Origin: Gorsachius magnificus
Lineage: Eukaryota; Chordata; Aves; Pelecaniformes; Ardeidae
Direction of reading: 5' to 3'
Length of the DNA stretch: 64,000 nt
Assembly: GCA_034008185.1 (NCBI GenBank)
Contig: CM067091.1
Location: 6,799,799-6,863,798, forward strand
Made by a program: the position numbers and the translations under genes. The notes under the pieces were generated by a model. It had not been told where the DNA came from and did not search any database. It was given only the letters and a program-made list of their open reading frames with translations. How positions within the stretch are numbered: position 1 is the stretch's first letter; each line of letters starts with the position of its first letter. Positions 23,301 to 35,300 of this stretch are shown here, in pieces.

Positions 23301-26300
23301 TTTCTGTCCCCTGAGCAGGCGTCCCCACGTGACGGGTTAATGGCTTTTCCTCCACTGGGCAAACAAGGAGGAGCTGATGAGCAGGAGGGATTTTTTTTTT
23401 TATTTGATTTCTCCCTGTCAATTGCCTCATCAGTATTCATTCACCGGCACCAGCGAGTGTGATTAGTGCCAGTAGCCTGTAATCACTGATAATCATGATG
23501 AGTGATTCGTCAGCCCCAGAAATTAGTATTTTGCTGGAAAAGACTTTGTAGGAAAGGAGCAGGGGGAGCAGTTCTGTTCCTGAGGTGTCGTGTGGGGGGG
23601 GGTCACCCCATCAGTAGGTCTTTCGCTGCGAGTACAAGCATGCCAGGATTTGGGATATCGTCGCTGCTGGGTCATCTGGCTCCAGCAATCCTGCTGGGCT
23701 CAGCCTTAACCCCAGGGTCCCCCCCAGGGGAATTCAGACCCCCTCTGCGCTGGGGGTGCCTCCCTGTGCTCGCAGGGCTTGGTGCTGAGCATCCTCCTCT
23801 TTCTGCTGCCTCCATTGGCCCTTTTGGGATGGGGTCCCGGAGGGCTGTTGGCACTCAGATGGTTTAGCTGCTGGTTTTGCTGCAAAAAGCCTGTGTTTTC
23901 CTGTTCCGAAGCAAAAATGAACCTTAGACCTGGGTACCCACGCCTGACCATCTTGCAGCTCCCGGGCTGCTGCAGTGGTGTGTTTGGGTGGGTGGTGGGG
24001 AGGGTGGTTTAAGGCAAAATTGGGCTGTGGTTAAGGAGGTGTGTGAGGTCTTGGCAGCCCTGCCTGGACCCCGGCTGCCCCCACATCCACGGGCAGGGGC
24101 TGGGTGTTGAGCCTGTGCAGACCTTGCTTCTTGCCCGCTGGCGTCTCGGGCTGTGTGTGGATGCTGTGCAGACTGGGAGTGCATTTGCTGTGTTTCCCCG
24201 CTCCATCCCTAGCGCCGGCACAGGGAGAACTGGCTGCTACATCGTCCTGGACGTTATGTTGGACATGGCCGAGTGCGAGGGCGTTGTGGACATCTACAAC
24301 TGCGTGAAGACCCTGTGCTCGCGGAGGATCAACATGATACAGACAGAGGTGAGCAGGTGTTGGGAAGAGCTCAGGATGCATGGGGCTGCTGTCCCCAGCA
24401 GGCTGTGGAGGCTCTGCCCTCTCCCCTTTCCTCCCCCCGAAAGGAGCAGTATGTCTTCATTCACGATGCCATCCTGGAAGCCTGCCTGTGCGGGGAGACC
24501 AGCATCCCCGCCAGCGAGTTCAAGCCCACCTACAAGGAGATGGTGAGGATAGAGCCGCAGAGCAACTCCTCGCAGCTGCGGGAGGAGTTCCAGGTGAGTG
24601 GCCCCCAAAATCCCCCCTGCATCCCCCCCCTTGCTCCTCACCCTCCTGGTGCCCACTGCCGCTGGGACCAGCAGGCTCCGATGAGCAGCAGGCAGGGGTT
24701 TTGGCGGGGGGAGGCAGCTAAGGGGAGCACATGTACTCGCAGACCCTGAACTCGGTGACTCCGCACCTGGACGTGGAGGAGTGCAGCATCGCCCTCCTGC
24801 CCCGCAACCGGGAGAGGAACCGCAGCATGGATGTCCTGCCGCCTGACCGATGCCTTCCCTTCCTCATCTCCGTGGACGGAGACAGCAACAACTACATCAA
24901 CGCGGCCTTAACCGATGTGAGCGTGCTGCAGGGGGGGAAGGGGACTGTTTGGGTTGCCTCGGGCAGCTTTTCACGGCAAAACCTCGCTCGGTTTGAATTT
25001 ATGGCCTTGTTTTGCACAAGGGCATGAAGGCATGTGGCGGCGCTCTGTGCAGGGGGAGGAAGGGCTGGGACCGCTGTAGCAGGGTCCTTCAACCCTTCAT
25101 TTGTGTAGCAGCATCTTGCTTGTCTTGAAAGAGCTTTTTGGCTGCTCTCATAAGCATCTTCATTTATTTGGTAGTGGAGCGCAGGAGGGAGAGGAAGCTC
25201 TGGGAGGGGTTGGTAGCACCGACCCCGCCGTGTGCTGTAACACCCTGCCCTGCATCCCCCTGCCCGTCCTCCCGCTGCCATTCAGGGGGCTCTGAACTGC
25301 TCCCCAAGCCACCGTGCATCCCCCCGGTGCCGTCAGAAAGGACGCCCGCCACAGCAAAGCTATTTCCTACCTGCTGGTGATCGCAAAGCAGAGCAGAGAG
25401 GATGCTGCAGGCTCCGAGCCCACGCCGAGCGATGGGTCATTTATCACCGAAACCACTTTCCTCTCCTTGAAACAAGCCGGGGTGCTTTGCACGGGCAGTG
25501 CTGAGCCCCGCCACACCCCGGGCACCTTCCCTGAACCCTCCTGGTTGCAGCTGAGCACCGGCACCAGGCTGAGCCCTGTTTTTTTTTTTTACCCCATGGG
25601 TGATTTATCTTTGTACAGATCTCATCTCCCTGTTACCTGCTCTCTCAGCAAAAAGCGGTTTGTAAAGCGGAGGTGGCTGCTGGCGGCTGGGGAGCAGCAC
25701 CCATCAGGCTTTGGCTGCCGTGGGATGGGAGCTTTGTTTTCAGCTTGCTTGGCGTTTGCATATCCATTTTATTTTTATACACCACTGAGCCTCCCTTAAT
25801 CTCTGCTACAGGGTCAGAGAATAGAAATTCCTTTACAGACTGAAAAAGCCCTTTTGGATGAAATTCTTGCTGAAGGGATAAAACCCATTTCCCTCTTTGG
25901 GGGGGCAGGGGGGAGGCTCATTTTCTTTAAGTGCCAAAGTGGTTTGCTCTGTCCGTCTGTCAGATGAGACTGGTCTGCGCTGCCCGTCACCAGTGCTGAG
26001 CGCTGCGGTGGGGCTGGTGGGGCCGGGCCGTGCTCCGTGCCGGCTGCCGTCACTTACACCGGTGCCAAAGGATTGCGGGTGCCAAGTCAAACCTGGTCAG
26101 CACCTGATGAAATCCCCCTCACCTCGCTGCTCTCATTGCCCTTCTCGAGGGCAAAAATTAGGGGTCTCGCTGCCGCCCCACGGACAGGTCAGGAGGAAAG
26201 GTTTGATAAGGGCCTTTCCATGAGCTAAATGAGGAGGTTTTGCAGCAGCCAGAGGAGTCTCCGATAGCGGAGAGCTGTGCTAGTTCACGGGCACAGAACA

Positions 26301-29300
26301 TTTCTGTTCCTGTACCTGAAGAGGCTTGAGCTAAAGCGTGCTAATTTAAAAGTCTGATTGACGCAGTGCTGAGCCTGGCCGTGGGGCTCCCTATCCCTCG
26401 GCAAACCGGCGTCGCGATGCCCAAGGGGACAAATCTCGCTCAAAGCACGAATAAGTAGTGCAGTAATTTCCCCCCCTCTTCCTTCTTGTAGTCTCTAGAG
26501 GTCTTTCATTCTGGTTTGCTTTCCTCCCTGAAAAGACCATTGACCTCGTTGTCTCTTTGCTGGTGTTGGGGAACTAGGGGGGTGATGCTTTCACCAGGAC
26601 CAGGGTGCAGAGCTGAGGGCTGGGACCATATGGCAGCCACGGCTCCTGCTTGGCTCAAAGGTGACATCTTTTCCCTAGTTACTTGTGCGAAATGCCCTTC
26701 CCTGGGAGAGCTGAGAGCAGAAAGCGGGTGCTTTCGTCCCCACCAAGGGCAGGGATCGCTTAGACGTGTTTTTATAGCATCTCCCCAGGGTATGGAGGGA
26801 CTGAGGCTGTGCCAGGGAGGCCAGATCTGCACAGCCATGGAGAAGGCTTTGGTGGCACTCATCTTCTGGTTGCACTGGATTTTTGGGGGGTGACAGCAGT
26901 GGCTTCAGCGCTGCCACCACATCCTTAACGGTGCTCATCTTCCCTCTCTGCAGAGCTACACCAAGAGCGCTGCCTTCATCGTCACCCTGCACCCGCTGCA
27001 GAACACCACCACCGACTTCTGGCGGTTGGTGTATGACTATGGCTGCACCTCCATCGTCATGCTCAACCAGCTCAACCAGTCCAACTCTGCCTGGGTGAGT
27101 GCTGCTGCCCCAGGGACTGTGCTGGCCCCGCATGTGGCCCTGTCCTGCTCCGTCCCTACTGCCTCAGAAGCCCCTGCCTTGCTCGCTCAGCTTCCTCTCC
27201 TCCGCAAGGGGAGATGGGGCTGGCAGCAGCACCCAGGATTTATGCCCTGTAAGCACAGGGCTGGCCAGCTGGAGCCAAAGCTACGTGGCAGCAGCAAGCA
27301 GCCTGGCTTCCTTGTGTTGGCATTGCTTTACTGCACCATAATCTTTGTGGATACCCCAGCGAGATACAAGGTTAACAACAAGTATGACCTCGTTATAAAG
27401 AGCTGATCTTTATCCTCCTTTTATGAAGGCGAAACTGAGGCACAGGGGATTTCCCACGTTCATCTTCCAAGGGCACTGGGGGCTTGTGAATGCCACTTTA
27501 CAAATTAGCCAGTTGCAAAGCAGCTGTCCTATGGATTTTATGGTGTGATGGGATGTGTAGGGGTGATGAACTGGAGGGGAGGTGTCCTGTCACCCTGGGG
27601 AGAGGGGACAGAAGCAGGGGGCCATGCTCAGCCTTACCGCGCTTTGCTCTCCTGGTGCACCCCTCCCCAGGGGGATGCCTGGAGCGCGCCTGCCACCACC
27701 GGAGCGGATGTAAAAGTCCACTACAGGTCTGTAATGTTAATTCAATGAGGAAACTTAGTGGATTTTTTACATAAAATTAGCATTATAGACTTAATGGATG
27801 TCTGGAGAAGACTTCATTAGCTGGCTTATTTTATGAGTTGAGATCAGATACTCGACATATGTGACCCGAAATGGCAGTTGTACCATTTGTCGCAAGGATG
27901 CAGATGGATGTTGGACAGGTATGGAGTGGTGTGTAAATACATGTGGATACTGAACGATGTGTAAATACATGTGTAAATACCAGCGGATTTATTTATATAT
28001 AAAAACATGCTGGACATGTGCACCCACGTGTCCCTCCGTGCTGAGTTAATGCCAACGGACCTTTGCATGGGGTGACATTAAGCAGACCCTGAGCATTGAG
28101 GGATGTCCTGGGGAGGCTTCTTGCCCTGTGGAAGTTTGCTGGGAGAGGAGGCAGAGCTGGCCCTGAAGAGCTTCCCAGGTTGTATGCCCACTCAGAGGAG
28201 CCGCTCTTAGATCAGGTTCATGTGCAACGAAGCAATCTGCCCATGGGCACGCTGAAATGGGCACGTTTATGTGACCGGGGTTGTTGGAGAGGCCTCTTCC
28301 ACCTTTTGACTGTCTGGAGCTTGATGATGGTGATGATAGGGTTGAGTGTTCCATGGGTAAGAATCGGGGGAAGGCCAACAAGACAGGTATCATGGTGGGA
28401 GTCTATTACAGACCACCCAACCAAGATGAAGAGGCAGACAAAATATTATACAAGCAGCTGGGAGAAGTCTCACAATCACTAGCCCTTGTTCTCATGGGGT
28501 ACTTCAACTTACCAGATGTCTGATGGAAATACAATACAGTGGAGAGGAAACAGTCTGGGAGGTTCCTGGAGTGTGTGGAAGAGACCTTCCTGACACAGCG
28601 GGTGAGGGAGCCAACTAGGGAATGTGCCCGCTGGACCTGTTGTTCGTGAACAGAGGAGGACTGGTGGGTGATGGGAGGGTTGGAGGCTGTCTTGTGCACA
28701 GTGATCACTAAATGATAGAGTTTTTGATTCCTAGAGAAGTAAGGAGAAGCGTCAGCAGAACTGCTCTCTTGGGCTTCCAGAGGTCAGACGTTGGACTGTT
28801 CAGAAGGCTGGGTGACAGAGTCCCTTGGGAGGCCATCCTGAAGGGCTAAGGAGCCCAGGGAGGCTGGACGTTCTTCAAGAAGGAAATCTTCAGGGTGCAG
28901 GAACAGACTGTCCCTGTGTGCCAAAAGGAGGGCCAGCGGGGAAGACCGGCCTGGCTGAACAGAGAGCTTTGGCTGGAGCTCAGGAAAAAAAGGAGAGTTT
29001 ATGACTTTGGAAGAAGGGGTGGGCAACTTGGGAGGACTCCAAAGATGTTGTGAGGTTATGCAGGGAGAAAATTAGAAGTGTCAAAGCCCAACTAGAACTT
29101 GATCTGCCATAAAAGACAATAAAAAATGTTTTAATGTAATACATAAGCAAAAAAAGGAGGGCTGAGGGACTCCATCCTGTATTGGCTGTGGGGAGGAACC
29201 TGGCGACAAAGGATGAGGAAAAGGTTGAGGTATTTAATGCCAGTTGTTCTCGGCGTATCCAGCTCAGGGGGCTGGAAGACAAGGATGGGGAGCAGAATGA

Positions 29301-32300
29301 AGCCCCATAATCCAAGGGGAAATGGTTAGTGACCTGCTACACCAGTTAGACACACACAAGTCTGTGGGGCTGGATGGGATCCACCCAAGGGTAATGAGGG
29401 AGCTGTGGCATGGGATCCCCAAGAGCTATGAGGGATTGGCTTGGTTGGAGTGGCCCTGGCTGCTGGTGTAGCTCCTGGCTTATTAAAAAGGACTCTGTGA
29501 GGCATTTTAAACCTCAAGTTTTGGCTGGATAAAATGTTGGGGTATGGTTTTGTTAAGTCATAACGACCCTTGTGCTTTTGGCAATTGGGAGCAGAGCAGT
29601 GTACGATTTTCCAAGCCTAAAAATTGATGGAGAAACCCAAGTACCAGTGGTTTTCAGGCACCTCCGCGTGGAACGGACATGTCGGGAATAATGCTGATGC
29701 TGACATGTATCTTGTCGGCATTCAGCAGACACCATAAGAAGATTGAAATTTCTGGAGCATCCAGGTACAGAGCAAGCACAAAACCCCCATGATATGATGG
29801 GTTCCACAGATCTAAAGTCAGCAGCAATAACCAAACCCTATTTTGTCAGCATTTCTGCTCCTTGAAATTCTGTGTAGGACAATTCCTGAAAATGACCCGC
29901 GAGACAAAAGCAGCCGTTTTCTCCCACCCCCATCTCCTACCTTGTAAAGTCTTATTTTTTCTGAACATGAACCTCTCCCCCCGGCGCGTCCCGAGGGTTC
30001 TTTGGTGTGTGGAGGAACCGACGTACCTCGCCCAGAGCAGAACCTGCTGCTGCTTGCAGCTCTGTGATGGAGGCAGATAGGAAAGGGTCGCCTTCCATTC
30101 TGCAGAAGCCGTGGAGGTTAAGTTGGAGAATGAAGCCTCCCATGGACTCCGTTTGCAAAGCTCTTTCGGGGGTCCCCTCCTCCCCAGCACTTCCTTCTTG
30201 AAGAGTTTTTCTCTGATCACGATGCAGTTTCCATCGTTGCCCCACCAGACTGAGTGGAAGCGATGGCTGCTGGTGATCTCCCAGAGCTTCCCGGGGAAGG
30301 AGCAGGCTGAAGACTGGCTGGGGGTGGCAGAGATCTCCTCCCGGAAATGACAGCTTGTGATGGGGGCTCAGGATTCATCAGGCGAACCTTGAAAGGTGTT
30401 TTCTTCTGCGAGAGGCCCAGTGGCAGCATCCCAGGCTGTTCCCGTATCAGCTCCTGGATGGTCAGGAGAAGCTGAAGCCTCCCACCAACCTGGCTGCTTG
30501 GGGCTGGAGGCCAAGGATGTCCCTGGTGAAGGCGGCTCCATTTTATCTTCTTTTTTCCCAGCTTGGCTGCAACTTTCAGCCATGGCCCTTTCCCCAACCG
30601 GCCAGGCTTGGTCCTGCAGGTCAGCAGAATGAAGGGCTGTGGCACCGGCTCCTGGGAAGTTCCTCGACGTCAATGTGATGCCTGTTTGCATCACGATGAC
30701 ATCACAGCGTGGCACCCATCTCCTGGCACAGGAAGTGGGAGACGGAAGACATTGCTACAAAGCCCGGTTTTCTTTTCATGGGGAGAGCTGATCTGAGCCC
30801 AGAACTGAATCCAAGTGGATTTGCATTTGGGATGTCCTGCTGGGGCAGTGCTGCGTCCCAGTGCCGCTGGCAGCCGGTGCCCGTGGAGGGGTGGGGAAGG
30901 CTGCAGCGCTGGGCATCAAAGTGCCCCAGACCTGAAGTTTTTCCCTTGGGCACCTTCCCCCTGTGCAGAAATGCGTGGCCCCTCTTCTGCTGGATAACCC
31001 CCACTCTGGGATTTCAGCAGCGCTGCTTCTGTCGTGGCTGTGCATGTACCCAGGGGATGCTCTTGGCTTTCAGCAGGCTCTCCGTGCTGCTCCATAGGAT
31101 GAAGTATAATTGAAATGCCCCTTAAATACATCCTGCAATTGAAATAAACTGGTGCTCTGCACCCAGGCCCCTTTCTTGTGTTGGGTTCCTCTGGTTTTCT
31201 TTGTTTAAAACCGAAACCAGGAAACTCAGTGATGTTCTCTCAACCCTTTGCCAAGCTGTCAACCCAGTCCTCTGAGTCAGCGTAGCATGACTGTGGGAAG
31301 AGTGACTTTCCGCTTGTGGACAGTGAAATTGGAAGGGACCAGTTGTGTCAGCTGAATGTTCCTAAGTCTGTGGGGCCTGATGGGCTTCATCCCAGAGTAC
31401 CTGATGAGTTGGCGGATGTTATGGCAGGGCTGCTCTTGATCGTCTACCAAAGGTCTTGGGAGTCTGGGGAGATCCCTGCTGGCAGGAAGCTGGCCAGCTG
31501 GAAGCTCCTCTGGATGCAGGAGTCGAATGCACCATTAGCAAGTTTGCTGATGATACCAAATGGGAGGTGCTGTTGACTCTCTTGAGGGCCAAGAGGCCTT
31601 CCAAAGGGATCTCGATAGATTGGAGCATTGGGCAATCATCGAGAGCACAAAGTGGAAGAAGAGCAAATGCCAGATTCTGTACCTGGGAGGGAGTAATGCT
31701 GGGCATGAGGATAAACTGGGAGAGGAGTGGCTTGAAAGCACTTACTTTGCTTTAACAGTGAACCTTTAGAACCAGAACCAGGAAACTTAATGATGTTCTA
31801 TCAACCTTCAAAATCGCACCCTCTCTGCAGGACTGCGTGGTTTTTTCAGTACAGGAAAGGTTGATTTAGCTCCTGTAGGAATCAGCGCTTCACTTCCCAG
31901 TAGCTCGTACGAGTAACGTACTGGGTGTGTTGGCCCAGGAGGCAGCAAGCAGCCGTTTGTGGACTGCTCAGGAGATGCTCTGAGCAGAGCCATGAAGGTT
32001 GTTTTCAACTGAAAATGTGAGAAGCGAGCTCTCGGTGTGGCTGTTGCCTCTCTGTGCCTCTGCGAGTCCAGAGCAGATGATGTTGGCGCAGAGCCAGCGC
32101 CCAAGGGTGGCTCTGGTGTGGGTGGGTGGCTCTCTGGTCCCGGCATGCGGACGGTGCATTGCGGCATCGAGCCCTGGCTGGCAGCGGCGGCTGCCCCGAG
32201 CCTCGCAGGCTTTGCTCCCAACAGGATGGGCCTGCCTGGCTTCCCTCTGTGTGCAGAGAGGTGGTGATGCCTGGAGGGTGGAAGGGCTTTGCCTGCAAGC

Positions 32301-35300
32301 GTGGCTGCCACGGGTGTTTTTCACCTTGATTCACTCTCACGTGTGCCGAGATACCCGCCAGGGATGAAGAGCCCCTTGGGAAACCCAGCCCTGCAGCGGT
32401 GCCACCACCTGCCTGTCCCTTTGCTGTCGGCCACCCAGCACCTTCCGTCTGTAGCACAAGCGTCAGCTGTCGGCTGAACCCAGCTGCCCTGGACCATGGC
32501 GGCGAAGGAGGCAGCAAAACCAATTTTCTTTCTCTCTCTCTCAACCTGTTCTTTCATTCCGTGGTCCAGAAATGCCCTACAGCCTCCCAGGAGCCATCCT
32601 CCCCCAGGCTGCCATCCCCTGCAGCCACCGCTGTCCCCTGACGCTGTCCAGCGGGGACTCTGCCATTTTTCTTCATTATTAAGCCCTGCCTCTCTCTCTG
32701 GACGTCTATTTTTCAGCGATGTCTGTGTTACAATATTTAGCTGGATCTTAAATGTTTACCAGTTTAGGGCCAACAGGTAATAAATCAACCTTTACAGCAG
32801 GCAGCTCTGAAAGGTGACTTAGAGGGTATATCCCTCACTTGAACTACGTCTTGCCAAGGAAGTTTTAATATCCAATTTATAGCTCTGAGTCTAGAAGGCT
32901 TAGAGATCTTGGAGATTTATAGCCCCTATTAATAACCAATTATTTCTCAAACACATTTGCCATGCAGTTAGGCCCAAGCCGTTAGATGGCCTGAAATGCT
33001 AAATGCCCTGTTAAAGTGCAGTGACAAACATCATATATTTTGTGTCGATGCTGGTTTCCCAGCTGTTGCTGTGTGAAAACATTCCTGTCCGTGACCCTTG
33101 GACCGAGGCATCCATCAGCACCGTGCTGGACACGTAGCGGGGAGCAGGAGTCCCTCCCCATCCCTAACCTGAGCTGCAGGCTGGGATCGCTTTGACCTGG
33201 GGAGGGTGTCCTGGCCATGGGGCGAGGGGGGCTGTCATCCTGTGTTGCTGTCGCTACTGGTGCTAGAGCTGCTTCTGCAGCCGGTGGGGTTTGGAAGCAG
33301 ACTTGGAGCAGCCAGGCCCTGCTCCATCATGGCAGGATCGGCCCGTCGCCGGGGCTGGGCAGGGACCATCCGGCTGCCTGTCGCCAGCGGCGTCAGCCGT
33401 TGTGTTTGTGCAGTGGGGAGGGGGCTATGTGGGTCCTAAGGGGGTGGACCTGACCCTTCAGCTTTGATCTCCAAACAAGCTGAGGCCACCTGGCAATGTG
33501 CCATGGGTTCTGTACAAGTAACAGCATTGTGGGTCCAGTGTCCCACCTTGGGGCCACCCCCTGTGCCAGCAGCCCCTCTGGGTGTCCAGCGCCAACCACT
33601 CCATTCCAGGTGATGCTGCCCATGGTGCATGATGCCCTCTTTCTCTGTGTCCCAGTGCATGTCCCTGGTCGCAGCGATTGGCCTCTTCTCTCCACAGCCT
33701 TGTCTGCAGTACTGGCCTGAGCCGGGGCTCCAGCAGTACGGCCCGATGGAGGTGGAGTACGTTTCTGGAGCGGCGGATGAGGACATCGTGTCCCGCCTCT
33801 TCCGAGTCCAGAACATCACACGGGTGAGGGTCTCTTCTCTGGCTCCAGGCCAGCGAAGGGTGGTTGGGGGGGCCTTGCGTGTGTGTGCCCAGGTGTCTCC
33901 CAGGCATCTCCCAGTGCAGAGGTCCAGCTTGGGCGAGCTGGTGTGCAGGGGGTGGATCATTTTTGTTAGCTGCTGCTTTGGGGAAGGGCTGGGGCACCCT
34001 TCAGAGCTTCTTTATGTGAAGACCTCCTTCAGCAAGCAGAAGGATGATGTGTCTAGTGAGGCCATGTAGTCCTAGAGCTTGGCATTGCCTGTCCAGGTAA
34101 TTCTCCATATAACCCAACTGAATGGTGCTGTAGGAGTTGGTGTCGTCTTCAGTCTAACCCAGCTCCTCCAGAGGATGTAGGCCCAGCTCCCATCCTGGCA
34201 GAGAGGAGCCTGTCCAAGTGCCGTTGGCTCCATCCAACCTTTCTGGAGTTCACAGCTCCTTGCAAGATTTTAGGTAACTCTGTAGGAAGACCTTTCTCAT
34301 CCTGCCTGGAGGTCCACTTCTGCCCTGCCATGCATATATCACAGGATGGAGACTCCCTGCTTGGGCACGGCAGCTCCTTTGGGACCACCAGAGCCCTTGT
34401 CCTGCAGGGTGAGAAGATCTGCACAGGTTTTCACCCATTGTCCTCGTTGCATTGGCACTGGGCTGGTTCAGCTTGCCTTGAAATAAAGAGAGATGCAGTG
34501 AAATTGGGAAGGGACAGGGACTGTGATGAACAACCCCCATGGGTGCAGAACTGTATGTGGGAAAAAAAGCCAATTTAACTACAAAAGCCGGCCGTGAAGA
34601 GGTGGCATCTGTGAGGTCTTTAAATCTCCTGAGGGCTGCCAGGAGGCTGAGGCCAATGCCCCAGTGGAGGTCATCGGGCAGGTGGGAATTAGGGAGCTTG
34701 GAAAGGAGCACGTGGCTTGGCTGCTGGCCCAGCTGGGAAGGGTGCTTTGATGTGAGAGCTGGGTCGGAGGAGATAAATCCTGATTATCTGGACTCTTAAC
34801 ACAAAGAGGGGTTTGGTTCATGCTCCCTGTGGAGCATCTGGCATTTCCTGGGTGTCAGCACAAAATCCTTCACTAAATGTGCTTTGCTCTCAGGTGGTAG
34901 AATATACCCCATGCGAAATTAAAATGCAGCGTGATTGAAATCTCTGGATCTAAGAAGAAATTTCTCTAGGGAGCAGATCACTGGAGGAGTGCTAGTAAAT
35001 GCCTGGAGCCACTTCTTGCCAAACCTTGCCGGCTGTAGGGGAACCGGGCGTTGTGGGGTGTCACGAGTCCTCCAGAGCCAGACAGAGCTTTCACCTGAGC
35101 TTCAAAACAGATCCCCAGGCTTTCCTTCCTGGGCTGTCAGACGAGTTTTCTCCTGTTATAATTCCACTAATTTGTTTCATCTTCCCCCTCTGCCTTCCTG
35201 GCTTCCAGCTGGAAGCAAAAGCTTGATCCCAGGGAGTTCAGCCCATCCCAGCCACATCGCTGACCCCCATTGGAGCTCCCAAAAAGGTTCAGAAAAGCCC

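Larger units (their letters stand above)
27095..33697 (+). other. Largest PTPRU intron in the window
   Basis: 6.6 kb, inside the D2 coding region. It has collected insertions: a CR1 ORF2 fragment (about 28290-29430), an antisense HSFY-like pseudogene (29952-30715), and a second CR1 fragment flanked by direct repeats (31206-31806). An AT-rich island at about 32690-33060 may be conserved non-coding DNA. A short repeat of GTGTAAATACATGTG occurs at about 27930-27980. Confidence 0.85.

Noticed and set aside
27929..27985. Repeated GTGTAAATACATGTG motif
   Set aside because: Short and irregular; most likely drift in AT-rich sequence, not a defined repeat.
34080..34500. Stretch resembling an old interspersed repeat
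   Set aside because: No CR1 or other family signature could be matched by eye, so not annotated.
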